A DNA stretch of 64,000 bases, taken from assembly GCA_039028895.1 (NCBI GenBank), contig JBCCHF010000029.1:21010-85009 (forward strand), written 5' to 3'. Positions 27,901 to 36,477 of the stretch are shown here, piece by piece. The translations under genes were made by a program, and so were the position numbers. This stretch comes from JAHDCJ01 sp039028895. Its GTDB lineage: Bacteria; Bacteroidota; Bacteroidia; Chitinophagales; Saprospiraceae. Positions within the stretch are counted from its first letter, which is position 1. Each line of letters starts with the position of its first letter. The notes beneath the pieces are model-generated. The model was not told the DNA's origin. It saw only the letters and a list, made by a program, of their open reading frames with translations, and made no database searches.

Positions 27901-27982
27901 TTCCTATTCCAAGTACAAAAAGACATACGAAAACCAGTATTGTAAACTGGTAGTTTTTTATGGATAATTCAGGAATATTCAT
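24908..27982 (-). CDS. RND-family efflux permease (AcrB/MdtB-like inner-membrane pump)
   Basis: The 1024-residue proton antiporter forms the inner-membrane part of a tripartite pump. Two repeats of six transmembrane helices flank large periplasmic loops. The helix-4 proton-relay Asp is in GLVVALGLLVDNSIAIIENI, and the second half has AFIGLISLIGIAINNSIVLVDF. It starts two bases after the adaptor gene ends. The closest type is HAE1-like rather than a heavy-metal CusA pump, as no Met cluster is visible. Expression is probably controlled by the TetR repressor encoded at 31836 (see operators). Confidence 0.95.
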   Translation of the reverse strand: MNIPELSIKNYQFTILVFVCLFVLGIGTFISMPRSEDPKLDIPIINVIAVYPGASPEDIESQVVDPIEEALNELDDIEELVTVVTDGVAKTELEFTYGFDADDKYEEVQAQLNSIKKDLPPDLFLLEANKVSTSTVAIFQLALVSETASYHELEEEGEKVKDVIEKVSGVKKVELIAFPEREVRIALDPVKMTEMNISLDDIENAVRSNNANIPGGAIKVSNKLFNVKTSGAYDEIDQISNTVVGSYMGKIIYLKNIASVFFEYEDDRYLARVNGENAIMLTVTQKSGRNIFDISEPIKEKLGSFKLKEGIKFKYISDQSASVEKRVSGFMTNLLQGIGLVGIIVFLILGIRSSSIVMMAIPLSIIIGLWIVCSFGFGLQQMSIAGLVVALGLLVDNSIAIIENIERFLADGFTRKEAAIKGTAQLVAPITSATLTTVLAFIPIIMMPDTTGAFIKSLPVTVIATLAASLLIAVTLTPFLASKLLKSGSSTTVAKQETAAFKGIKRFVEGPYRKALGWAMDHKWLTISLATLSLFGSFALFPLVGVSFFPKAEKPQFQVTVNLPNGSNLDATDNAVKYVEAVLAGKEEVKYYTANIGKGNPRIYYNTMPRNYAPNYAEIFVVLHEYDVDGFYDLLSELRSEFNQYPEARINVREFVQGPPSEGPIALKIYGDDLEKLQHYSGLAEKILLNNPGAINVDNPLSINNTDLYFDINRDKSMMLGVPIHVVDKTIRSYVNGSTIGTYRDKNADEFDMVMRYDFNDRFSMQDFDRISVKSMSGHFIPLTQLANIEFEETPAQISHEDMDRVATILADVDQGTTLDAVVAELRNDLDNLDWEEGYSYTFKGELESREESFGGLGTASLLALLLIMGVLIIQFKSFSQPLIIFSALPLAMIGSILMLYVNGVSFSFTAFIGLISLIGIAINNSIVLVDFANRLRAEGKTIVEAVKQAAEVRFIPIVLTTVTTILGLLPLTLSGGSMWEPMGWTIIGGLLTSTFFVLLLVPILYQLMTREANETMVSYTDAN

Positions 27983-27984
27983 GA

Positions 27985-29154
27985 CTATTTGTTTGAAGTT
28001 GGGATACTATTATAGTTGGAAATCTCAAGTTCAGTGTGTACTGGTTCACTGTCACTTAGGTAAGCTGCGCCACTGATCACAATTTCATCACCGTGATTTA
28101 CTCCTCCAGAGATCAGCAGATGACTACCCTCCATCTTATGGACCACCACGGAGGTGAGCGTAGCTTTATTTTCGTTGATCACGAAAACTTTGGCTTTGTC
28201 TTTATCAGCAGAGATCAGGGCATCTACAGGAATCCTAACCAGTTGGGAAGCGTTGGAGGTTACGATATTCACTTTCCCGATAAAGCCAGACAGGAGTTCT
28301 TTTCCATTACGGTCAACCGCAATTTCCACCTCGTACGTGCCTGTGTATGGGTCTGCCATGCTGCCAACTTCGAGTACCTCTCCTGCAAAGATGGTTGAAG
28401 GATAGGCATCAAAAGTAACCTCAGCCTGATCACCCTGTTTGACGTGAATAATATCCTTATCCGTAAGATTCACCCTGATCACCTGCGCCTTGTCTTCGGT
28501 GCCGAAAAGGACAACAGGGTTGCCAGGACCGACCAGTTCATTGGCGGAAGCTACCTTTTTCAGAATGACACCATTGGTGGGGGCGACAATCTTGGAATAG
28601 CTGAGATTAAAGTTGGTGATATTCGCATTTTTCTTATTGAAATCAAGGCCATTCTGTGCTGAGTTGAATTGATTAAGTGCGTTATCCAATTGGATCTTGG
28701 CATCTTTAACCTGGTTAAGTGTTGCGACACTATCTGCATATAGGCCAACCATATTATCATAATCGCGCTGGGCCTTATCTACTGCCAACTGAGCATTGTT
28801 GATGTCAATTTCAGCCTGACGGATACCTAGATATGCCTGTTGGTTTTGCGCTTTGATCTCATCGAGATTCAATTCGGCGAGTATCTGGCCTTTGCGCACA
28901 CGTTGTCCTTCGGCTACATTAACAGATCTGATTACGCCACCTGTTTTAAAGCTTAGTTTCAGTTCTTCTGCTGAAGCTAATTGGCCTACAGCAAATACGC
29001 TTTCGTTATAATCTACCGCCTCTGCCTTAGTGGTTTTGACGGTCTTCGTGGTTGGCTCGTTAGTCGTTTCGACATCAGTAGATGAAGACGAACAAGCATA
29101 AAAGGCCAGAATGGAGAAGGTGATAAAGACGAATGACTTGAGATATTTCATCAT
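27985..29154 (-). CDS. RND efflux periplasmic adaptor subunit, lipoprotein
   Basis: This membrane-fusion protein links the permease to the outer-membrane channel. It has a lipoprotein signal (MMKYLKSFVFITFSI, lipobox FYAC), a barrel-sandwich half (SFKTGGVIRSVNVAEGQRVRKGQILAEL), an alpha-helical hairpin of about 80 residues, and beta-barrel and membrane-proximal domains. I took the ATG at 29154; an ATG at 29178 would add eight residues before the signal. It lies between the TolC-like gene (upstream, 97 bases) and the permease, in the standard operon order outer channel, adaptor, pump. Confidence 0.93.
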   Translation of the reverse strand: MMKYLKSFVFITFSILAFYACSSSSTDVETTNEPTTKTVKTTKAEAVDYNESVFAVGQLASAEELKLSFKTGGVIRSVNVAEGQRVRKGQILAELNLDEIKAQNQQAYLGIRQAEIDINNAQLAVDKAQRDYDNMVGLYADSVATLNQVKDAKIQLDNALNQFNSAQNGLDFNKKNANITNFNLSYSKIVAPTNGVILKKVASANELVGPGNPVVLFGTEDKAQVIRVNLTDKDIIHVKQGDQAEVTFDAYPSTIFAGEVLEVGSMADPYTGTYEVEIAVDRNGKELLSGFIGKVNIVTSNASQLVRIPVDALISADKDKAKVFVINENKATLTSVVVHKMEGSHLLISGGVNHGDEIVISGAAYLSDSEPVHTELEISNYNSIPTSNK

Positions 29155-29251
29155 GATTTGATTTAGGTGTTTTCGCATGGCATTTCGGGCATTCGCCGTT
29201 TGTCATGCCATCTGTATTTTGCCGGAAGGCAGAATAAATGATTTTAAAAGG

Positions 29252-30628
29252 TTAGTAGCCTAGATTGCTTTCGAATTCTGCCAGTTTGGTCAGATAGTCA
29301 AAACGGGCGATGACTAGTTTGTGTTCGGCATTGGTCTTGTGGGTTCTTGATTCGGTAAGTTCCACCAGGTTGGCGAGGCTTCTTTGGTATTTGGTGAATA
29401 CCAGCTTGTAGGCTTTTCGGGTGCTTTCGACCTCTTTGGTGGCCAATTCGATACTCTTGAGAGCGGCTTCCAGGTCATAAAACGAATTAACGACCTGCAG
29501 ACCAATTTGCTGGCTGGTTTCTATTTTTCTTTGTTCCAGAATGCTTTTTTCGATTTGGGCTTGCTGGACTTTGTACTTGTTTGAACGGTCAAATATGTTC
29601 CACTTCATGGCTATTGACCCCATCATAAAATCGCTGTCTCTGTTGAAGTTGTAGCTACTCCCCTGAAATCCATAATCTGCCGCGAAGCTGATTTCCGGTA
29701 AGTTATTGCCACGATTTAACTGGATATTCTGAGAAGAAACATCAATAAACTTATTGAGTTGATCTAGCTCTTGTCGATTTTGGATGGCTTTATTTCTTGC
29801 TGATTCCAGCGACAGCGCATTGATCGGTAGTGCCTCTTCTTCAATAGTGGTGATCGGTCTGTCAAAATCAGCGTTTAGCAGGAAGTTAAAATAAGCCTGT
29901 GCTACTTTTTCATCTTTATCTGCTATTGCAAGTTGCTGCTCGACTTCTTTAACCTGGGCTTCCGCCGCATATACTCGATCTATGGTAATCTGGTGGTTGT
30001 CATAAAGTGCCTGTGTAGTGCGAAGATTTTCGTCTACCAGCTTTTTGGCATTTTCGAATACCTTTGCCGCCTCGGTCGCCTTCAGATAATTATAGTATCC
30101 GATCTTTACCTCCTTTTCCAGTTCCCTTCGGTAAATGTCTACAGAAATACTTTCAGCAGCCACCATTCCTTTTTTGATCTTTTGGTTATTGAGAATAGCC
30201 GCATTATAAATTGGGACAGCCACCCTGAAACGGGTTTCCTGGTCCGTATTCCTCACAAACTTTATCTCTTCGTTCTCCAGCCTGGGGTATCCTGGCAAAT
30301 CCGGGTAACCGGGGATCGCATCTCGATTAATGCTATTGATTAGATCGAGGTTATCGTAAACCGGATTCATCAAATCGCCCAAAGGAATGTCGATCGTACG
30401 CCCACCATGCGCAAGCGTAAACCTGGAATCAAAGGACAGTGTGGGTAAAAAGTAGGCTTTGGCTTCTTCCAGTGCTGCCAGGCTTTTGGCATAAGACAAT
30501 TCTTGTTGCTTTAAAGCTACATTGCTATTTAGTGCTTCATCAATGTATGCATCGAGTGGACTTTGCTGAGCCTTTGCAATGTTCAGATTAAAGATTACCA
30601 CGATGATTAGCCAAATGCTGTGTTTCAT
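29252..30628 (-). CDS. TolC-family outer-membrane channel
   Basis: The 458-residue outer-membrane factor has a signal peptide (to about NIAKAQ, residue 21) and two long helical repeats of the TolC fold, with the signature strands SFDSRFTL and ISFAADYGFQG. It forms the exit duct of the tripartite pump and is the first gene of the operon. A TetR-type operator lies about 145 bases upstream of its start (30771-30784). Confidence 0.93.
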   Translation of the reverse strand: MKHSIWLIIVVIFNLNIAKAQQSPLDAYIDEALNSNVALKQQELSYAKSLAALEEAKAYFLPTLSFDSRFTLAHGGRTIDIPLGDLMNPVYDNLDLINSINRDAIPGYPDLPGYPRLENEEIKFVRNTDQETRFRVAVPIYNAAILNNQKIKKGMVAAESISVDIYRRELEKEVKIGYYNYLKATEAAKVFENAKKLVDENLRTTQALYDNHQITIDRVYAAEAQVKEVEQQLAIADKDEKVAQAYFNFLLNADFDRPITTIEEEALPINALSLESARNKAIQNRQELDQLNKFIDVSSQNIQLNRGNNLPEISFAADYGFQGSSYNFNRDSDFMMGSIAMKWNIFDRSNKYKVQQAQIEKSILEQRKIETSQQIGLQVVNSFYDLEAALKSIELATKEVESTRKAYKLVFTKYQRSLANLVELTESRTHKTNAEHKLVIARFDYLTKLAEFESNLGY

Positions 30629-30770
30629 GTTTGTTATTTTTTACAAGAGCAATTTGCAGGAATTTGCTTTCAGGTGCTTTCGGATTTTCTCGAATTGATA
30701 GAAAAGGGACATGAATGGGAGAAAAAAGCACATGAACCGTAAAGCCATATTTTCTTTTTCTACAACTTTA

Positions 30771-30784
30771 AGAACGATCGGTCT
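30771..30784. promoter_or_regulatory. TetR operator upstream of the efflux operon
   Basis: AGAACGATCGGTCT matches the perfect palindrome AGACCGATCGGTCT at 13 of 14 positions. Nearly the same site occurs before the hydrolase gene and inside the tetR promoter. Confidence 0.7.
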
Positions 30785-30874
30785 AATAACTGCTCAGAGG
30801 AATCAATTGTTTAAAATTTCAGGCAAATTATATACCCGGTAATAAGACAGGATCCTGTAAGCTATCATCCCGGC

Positions 30875-31786
30875 TTAAGGCATAAAGGCCAACTGCTTTT
30901 TTTTCGGCTTTACGCTTTTTCGTTGTTCTTTTTCAGAAAAGAAATTGAGAATAATTTGTAAAACTCCGGAATCCCTTGCTGTCCGATAATGCCCTAGTCC
31001 ACAGGTAATCTGTCCAGACATTGGTTGATTCAGTGCAATAAATTTCTTGGCATCCAGAATTTTTACGAGATGATCTTTTTCATCAACGATGTACAATTGT
31101 TTTTTGGCCTTTATCTTTCCGGCAAACCGAAATAGATCAAATACATCCACTGGTCTTCCGATGGTAGCTTTCAAACGCTTGTAAAATTGTTGTTCGATTT
31201 GTTTTGGAACACGCAGGAAACGACTTACTTCGCTGAAAAAGTCCTTCGGCACAAGAGGGGAACTGATCATCACCAATTTTTCGACGCTTGTTTCAATCTC
31301 AGACAGGAATAATGCTGAAGCTGTCCCGCCCATTGAATGACCAATCATTAAGTCAGGTTTCCCGAATTTATCGGTGATTGAAGTCATAGCGGCGAGAAAA
31401 TGTGGCAGGCTTGATTTGCTACCTTCCGATCGGCCATGACCAGGTGCATCAAATGTGATCACCCGATATCCCTGCTGCAGTAAACCGGGGATGAAATTGT
31501 GGAAGTCTGAGCTATCTCCTTCCCATCCGTGAACGAGTAAAACTGTTTGTCCGGGATTATCCCAGATATAGGCCCTTACGCCCAGTTCCTTTCCTTTCCG
31601 GAAAGGGTCTTTGATAAAAAAGATGGCTGATTCCGCTTTTTGGAAAATCGCCTTTTTAAAGGCCTTGATCGGCTTCCGTCGAATGGAGAATATCAGATTC
31701 CAGAATTTATTGAGTGTAAACTTTGGAAACCACTTACCACTTATAGAGAAAAATAATCTCAGGAAAAAAAGTTGCACATTCTTCAT
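30875..31786 (-). CDS. Alpha/beta hydrolase
   Basis: This 303-residue cytosolic or membrane-associated hydrolase has the oxyanion region LLVHGWEGDSSDF (83-95), the nucleophile elbow GHSMGG (Ser151), a probable acid in YIVDEKDHLV and a late His in GLGHYRTARD. The N-terminal about 50 residues are basic and hydrophobic and may bind membrane. The gene is preceded 18 bases upstream by a TetR-type operator (31804-31817), so it is probably induced together with the efflux pump. It may detoxify an ester or lactone that is also pumped out; the substrate is not evident. Confidence 0.88.
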   Translation of the reverse strand: MKNVQLFFLRLFFSISGKWFPKFTLNKFWNLIFSIRRKPIKAFKKAIFQKAESAIFFIKDPFRKGKELGVRAYIWDNPGQTVLLVHGWEGDSSDFHNFIPGLLQQGYRVITFDAPGHGRSEGSKSSLPHFLAAMTSITDKFGKPDLMIGHSMGGTASALFLSEIETSVEKLVMISSPLVPKDFFSEVSRFLRVPKQIEQQFYKRLKATIGRPVDVFDLFRFAGKIKAKKQLYIVDEKDHLVKILDAKKFIALNQPMSGQITCGLGHYRTARDSGVLQIILNFFSEKEQRKSVKPKKKQLAFMP

Positions 31787-31803
31787 AATAACATATTTAA
31801 ATT

Positions 31804-31817
31804 AAACCAATCGGTCT
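31804..31817. promoter_or_regulatory. TetR operator upstream of the hydrolase gene
   Basis: AAACCAATCGGTCT matches the palindrome AGACCGATCGGTCT at 12 of 14 positions. It lies 18 bases before the hydrolase start codon, where a bound repressor would block transcription. Confidence 0.7.
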
Positions 31818-31835
31818 TTTTGTCTTTAAATTTTT

Positions 31836-32429
31836 TTATATCATCAAGGATTTAACCTCATTTTTCAGTGTTTTCACGGAAAGGTTCATTGGTTTGTTTG
31901 TTCTCTGTAATTTGGAGAGCATAATCGCACCTTCTATCATGATCATGAAGCGTGTTGCGAATTCTTCAGGATTGACATCTTTTCTGAATTCTCCGGAATC
32001 GATTCCAGCCTGTACCAGTCTGGCAACAGCCCTTTCTACTTTTTTTGCAAAATTTGCCACCTTTTCCTGTAGAACCGGGTCTGTATCATCTACTTCTGTT
32101 GAGAAGTTAATTATTGGACAACCGCCTTCTACTGTTGGGTTATAGACATATTTACTATAGAAACTAAGCAAAGCAAACAAGCGGTCTGGTGCTTTTTGGT
32201 GTTGCATAACACTTTCGCTTACACCAGCATATAACTTGGTGGAAATGTAGTCGAAAACTTCATGGACAATCTCTATCTTTCCTTTCTTGAAATTGCCATA
32301 AATGCCTCCCTTTTGCAGACCCGTAGCTTTGATGATATCGCTTATAGACGTACCAGCAATTCCTTTCTTGTTTAGAATAGGGGCCGTTTTTTCAATAATG
32401 AACCGTCTGGTCTCTTCTGCTTTTCCCAT
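31836..32429 (-). CDS. TetR-family transcriptional repressor
   Basis: The 197-residue protein has an N-terminal TetR helix-turn-helix (about residues 20-50: GTSISDIIKATGLQKGGIYGNF) and an all-helical ligand domain of the AcrR/TetR_C type with a Cys-Pro-Ile pocket segment (GGCPIINFSTE). I chose the ATG at 32429 because the promoter at 32448-32478 would start transcription near 32441, which excludes the longer frame from 32450. Its own promoter contains an operator, so it is autorepressed. Two further copies of that operator precede the hydrolase gene and the efflux operon, which makes these its likely targets. Confidence 0.92.
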   Translation of the reverse strand: MGKAEETRRFIIEKTAPILNKKGIAGTSISDIIKATGLQKGGIYGNFKKGKIEIVHEVFDYISTKLYAGVSESVMQHQKAPDRLFALLSFYSKYVYNPTVEGGCPIINFSTEVDDTDPVLQEKVANFAKKVERAVARLVQAGIDSGEFRKDVNPEEFATRFMIMIEGAIMLSKLQRTNKPMNLSVKTLKNEVKSLMI

Positions 32430-32447
32430 TTTGGGTGAATTTGAAAA

Positions 32448-32478
32448 CAAAAATATACCAATCGGTCTAATTTGTCAA
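32448..32478 (-). promoter_or_regulatory. tetR promoter with internal operator
   Basis: On the minus strand TTG (32476-32478), 20 bases, then TATTTTTG (32448-32455) matches TTG-N20-TAnnTTTG. The palindromic site ATACCAATCGGTCT (32455-32468, 12 of 14 matches to AGACCGATCGGTCT) lies between the two promoter boxes, the classical position for repression. Confidence 0.75.
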
Positions 32479-32621
32479 GTATTCGTTGTTTTTTTCTTGA
32501 ATTTTGCTAAAAATTGATATTCTGAAATGTCGTTTTATCGTTAAATTTTGGTGATTTGTTACTGACGCCATTTCTGTATCACTATTTTCACTAAATTGAG
32601 CAATCAACCTAAGCTATCTTC

Positions 32622-33374
32622 ATGTCTGAGTATATTCCCGGCATATACAATTATTGTGATCGTTGGTGTGAAAGGTGCCCAATGTCCTCAAAATGTATGC
32701 TCTATGCAGAAGATAAGTCTGATGATAACAGCTTTAATGATCAAAGTAATTTTGTCTTTTGGCAAAAAATAGAAAATCGGCTTTCTAAAGTCATGACCAT
32801 GATAAAGGAAACCATTGAAAGCCAGGGATATGATTGGGATACATTCCTTAAAGAAGCCAGGGAGACCCCGGAGGAAGTCTTCAATTACACTTCAAAACAA
32901 AGACTCCTTGATTTTTGCGGCAAGAAATACTCCATGATAGTCAAAAAACTGATGGACGACTATAGCCAGTATTTCGAAGTAAAGGCAAGTGTTTTAAGCC
33001 CAGGTATAAATTTTAGTCGACCAAGTGCCGCCATTAGTGAACTCCAGTTTTCAGAGGCTATAGAGGTGGTTCAATGGTACAAATTCTTTATTACCGCCAA
33101 ACTTAAACGTGCTATTGACGGTCTCCACGATGACTGGAGTTTAAAAGAATTCCCAATTCAAAACGATGCAAACGGGACGGCAAAGATTGCTCTGATTGCT
33201 GTTGATCGAAGCCTGGTCGCCTGGCGTACACTCTATGATCTGCTTCCGGAAATGGCCAATGAGATCATTGAAGCCCTGAGATTACTGTCAAAGATAAGGG
33301 AAGAGCTTCTCGAACAATTCAGTGATTTGAATAAATTTATCAGACCGGGCTTTGACGATCACCACCCTGTCTAA
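32622..33374 (+). CDS. Uncharacterised protein with N-terminal Cys motif
   Basis: The 250-residue protein opens with YCDRWCERCPMSSKCMLY (residues 11-28): four Cys in the spacing C-x3-C-x2-C-x5-C, which could bind zinc or an iron-sulfur cluster. The rest is mainly helical, with a central KFFITAKLKRAIDG helix and no transmembrane segment. I recognise it only as a type of hypothetical protein found in Bacteroidota. It converges on the Sua5-CitE-MaoC fusion gene and the two stop codons overlap. Confidence 0.75.
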   Translation: MSEYIPGIYNYCDRWCERCPMSSKCMLYAEDKSDDNSFNDQSNFVFWQKIENRLSKVMTMIKETIESQGYDWDTFLKEARETPEEVFNYTSKQRLLDFCGKKYSMIVKKLMDDYSQYFEVKASVLSPGINFSRPSAAISELQFSEAIEVVQWYKFFITAKLKRAIDGLHDDWSLKEFPIQNDANGTAKIALIAVDRSLVAWRTLYDLLPEMANEIIEALRLLSKIREELLEQFSDLNKFIRPGFDDHHPV

Positions 33375-36040
33375 TATTTCATCTTGCGCCACATTTTCCA
33401 GGTTACCCTCAAGACAATCTTTTTAATCAGTTTTGGGCAATTCAACTGGCAAAGTTCTGCAATTTCAGATGGTTTGATATCATCGGAAAGTAGCAACTCA
33501 TAGGGGATAGTCACCCCTTCCAGGTCATTCTCCACATCGATATTGCGAAGTCCAAAAGATCGGATTGTCAACTCTTCAATACCACCGCCTTTTACCTTTT
33601 TGTCGAGGATATAAGACATGGCACCTATGCTATCTTTATGAGAAACCTTGTCGACATGCATAGTATCCAGAATCGTTTCATGCAATGAGTGTTTGAGATC
33701 ACGCGAAGCAGCTCCAATTACGATTGGCAAAATAAATCCACCACTCACAACAAGTTTATCCTCACCATATCTGGCATTATTAAAATGCAAAGGATGTGTG
33801 TTTTTGCAAAGTGTCGAATACAGTACACTTGCGCTTAGTCCAACTGGTCTGGTCAGACCGTGAAGAATAAGATCCTCTTCGGCAATTTCATGTTGGAAAT
33901 CCAGAAGTTCAGACCGCATGGTCACCGAATGATTAAGAATTGTGTCTTTCAATAAGGTATCGGGGAGCAACCTGAATAACTGCCGGTATTTTGGTTTATC
34001 ATCAGATTGACGGCCCGGACGATCTTCTAAGCCCACAATATAAGGGAATAACGAGCTTCTGTGCATACTCATGATCGTATTATTGAACTGGTTGAGCAAG
34101 AGCACTCTAGACTTGACCACGCTGTATTTACCGCTTGAGGTATTTTTAATATCATCGACTATCATTACTGACTTCAATGTATCGCCAGGGTGTGCCGGTC
34201 GTTCATATTCTACGTCCTGAATGCCTAAATGATACAGACAGGATTCGGAATAACATTCGACGATCATGCATAATGCCAGATTCACCAAAGCCTGGTAAGG
34301 TAGTAACCGATCATCAAGTCCAAGACTTTTACAGTAAACACTACTTGTTTCTATCGGGTTAAAACTAGGGATCAGACTATGCCATGACATGATCCATGAC
34401 TCATCAATGGTTATTTCATACGGACTAACGATGATTTGGCCGATATAGGCATTTTCATAATCCAGTCCATAATTAAATTTCTGACCTTTTATGCCTTTGA
34501 CATAGTTAGGTTCGGGATGATATTCTCCTCGATCGAGTTCGTTTTTTATTTGTCGCAAAATAGGCGGTGCGATAAACTTACCGTCTTTTAAATAACAGCC
34601 GCCCTTGTAGTTTTTTAATACGGTATTCAGAGAACTGCTATCAGTGGGGTCAATCCCAAAAATTCTGTTGATGTCTTCAATCTGATCAAAGTGAAGTGCT
34701 ACTTTTCCATCAAGACCTATCTTTCGGCCTTCGATGCAGTCATCAATAAATTTGTCAAACTCTTTTACATTTTCGTATGGCGTATCAAAAACTCTCAAAC
34801 CGGCCGCTCTGGCTGCCAACAGATACCGAAAACGCACATAATGCAGGTTTTGAGAATCGCGAACCGAATGGGTGTCACCAAAAAGATCTGCATGTCCGAG
34901 CAAAAGCGCGAGGTTGCGTTCGGAGGCCTTACCTATTGCTTCGGCATTAATCAGGCTTTCAGCGGTTTCAACAATGGGAAACAATTTGAAGGTATTATAG
35001 GGAAGGCCAAGACGGTTTTCCAGATCACCAATCAAACTTTCATATTCGAGAAGGTCGTCCTCATTATTGATCATTGGCGTAGCAAAACCTGTTATCTGAT
35101 CAGTATATTCGACAAGCAGGTCTTTTTCAAGCTCTTTTCTGGATTCCAGATCATTAATTCTGACAAAGACATTTTTCCCTTTGAAAGTGCCTTTCCTCAA
35201 ATGAGACTCCAGAAGTTCTCTTGCCAATTGTTTTTTATTGGCCGGACAACCGTCTTGTAGATCTATGGCTATCCAGTCAGCGTTAATAATTGCCGGTATT
35301 CGTTCATAAACAGAAGGTTTGAAACTCTGCAAGAAGATACAAGATCGGAATAAAGTAGTTTCTTTAGCAGCAGTTTGAATGCCTTCTTCTACGATCATAC
35401 CCAACCGACGAGCCTGCTCATAAACACGTGATTCATATACTCCATCACGCATTAGAGAACGCGAGGTCAGATCAACAATGGTAGTCGTGATATTTTCATA
35501 TCGACCTCGGTTCAATTTAAACTTTGAGGTCCCTGTACCAGGTAAAAAGAAATCTGCCTGTTCTTTGAAGTCCGAATGTAGATCTTCCAGTTCGTACACA
35601 TTACCTTCTCCTGCTTTATTTGCTGAGGAAATAATAATGAGATACCCTTCTTCGAAGGCCAGCCTGGCGAGCTTGTCCATTTCCTGATTAAGGTTCATAA
35701 AAACAGCAATGGTACCATCAGGCCTGATAAGATCGGGCAGATCACTGACATAAGAAGATTCAGGGTTACATTTTTCAATAAGCCCCACTGGCAGTGAGAA
35801 TTTCTTTACCGAATGCCGAAATTCGGAAATGGTAATTTCATTAAAAATTTCGGGTGTACCGACAACTCCGGTCGGCTTGTTCCTGGGACGGTTTTTTAAA
35901 GTGTACAACTTATCCATCCCTTTTGGCGTCAGGCATAAAATGCCGTAGCCAAGGTCTGAGGGGAGGACGACAACTCCATCATTCAGAAGAATCTTAAACA
36001 GATCCTTCGTCGAGGTTGCGGTCGAGGAAAGAATTTTCAT
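33371..36040 (-). CDS. Three-domain fusion: Sua5/YrdC-like, HpcH/HpaI (CitE-like) lyase and MaoC-like hydratase
   Basis: The 889-residue protein joins three unrelated enzyme types. Residues about 1-215 are a Sua5/YciO/YrdC domain with KNRPRNKP and SSANKAGEG, which in TsaC bind ATP, threonine and bicarbonate. Residues about 230-480 are a CitE-type HpcH/HpaI barrel (AIDLQDGCP, VFVRINDLESR, PIVETAESLI, LGHADLFGDTHS, GKVALHFDQIEDINRIF) of the malyl/citramalyl-CoA lyase kind; the usual His-Pro before the last motif is His-Phe. Residues about 510-885 resemble a double-hotdog MaoC hydratase. CitE plus MaoC suggests acyl-CoA chemistry such as malyl-CoA or mesaconyl-CoA turnover. The link to a tRNA-modification domain is unexplained. 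No frameshift is visible; it reads as one gene. Confidence 0.8.
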   Translation of the reverse strand: MKILSSTATSTKDLFKILLNDGVVVLPSDLGYGILCLTPKGMDKLYTLKNRPRNKPTGVVGTPEIFNEITISEFRHSVKKFSLPVGLIEKCNPESSYVSDLPDLIRPDGTIAVFMNLNQEMDKLARLAFEEGYLIIISSANKAGEGNVYELEDLHSDFKEQADFFLPGTGTSKFKLNRGRYENITTTIVDLTSRSLMRDGVYESRVYEQARRLGMIVEEGIQTAAKETTLFRSCIFLQSFKPSVYERIPAIINADWIAIDLQDGCPANKKQLARELLESHLRKGTFKGKNVFVRINDLESRKELEKDLLVEYTDQITGFATPMINNEDDLLEYESLIGDLENRLGLPYNTFKLFPIVETAESLINAEAIGKASERNLALLLGHADLFGDTHSVRDSQNLHYVRFRYLLAARAAGLRVFDTPYENVKEFDKFIDDCIEGRKIGLDGKVALHFDQIEDINRIFGIDPTDSSSLNTVLKNYKGGCYLKDGKFIAPPILRQIKNELDRGEYHPEPNYVKGIKGQKFNYGLDYENAYIGQIIVSPYEITIDESWIMSWHSLIPSFNPIETSSVYCKSLGLDDRLLPYQALVNLALCMIVECYSESCLYHLGIQDVEYERPAHPGDTLKSVMIVDDIKNTSSGKYSVVKSRVLLLNQFNNTIMSMHRSSLFPYIVGLEDRPGRQSDDKPKYRQLFRLLPDTLLKDTILNHSVTMRSELLDFQHEIAEEDLILHGLTRPVGLSASVLYSTLCKNTHPLHFNNARYGEDKLVVSGGFILPIVIGAASRDLKHSLHETILDTMHVDKVSHKDSIGAMSYILDKKVKGGGIEELTIRSFGLRNIDVENDLEGVTIPYELLLSDDIKPSEIAELCQLNCPKLIKKIVLRVTWKMWRKMKY

Positions 36041-36477
36041 AAGTAGGGCTAAATTTGAGGGGTTTTGGCGTGTGGATTTCTCAAATTCCGGAACCTGTCA
36101 CATCCTTGGGTTATGCAATAAAATTTTTCGAACCAAATATATCTCGAAAAACTATAATATAGAGACTTAATATCTTTTTTCCCAAAGGAATTTCAAAAAA
36201 ATAAAAAAAAACGCACGTCACATTTCATTCAAAAAATGATATTATTATATCAATGGATTCATTTTGAGTTCTATTCATTCATTATCACATATAGCTTAAT
36301 TTCGGCGATCTAAGCGGCTAATTTACAGGCTGTTTAGCTTATCTTCCTGGTAAAGACAACCATTACAAATACTATACCTTTAACATGATTTCTAAAACAT
36401 GTAGTGGCACTAATTTTCAATAATGAAGTGAACAAAGAGTTACTAAAGTAAACCCGTCCTTATGAGTTTGACAATAA
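36041..36477. other. Intergenic region, 437 bp, no gene seen
   Basis: The region is AT-rich with long A tracts and no credible coding frame. On the minus strand a TATATTTG box (about 36158-36165, read as CAAATATA on the + strand) could serve the fusion gene, but no TTG lies at the proper distance. I see no clear terminator hairpin or repeat. Confidence 0.5.
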
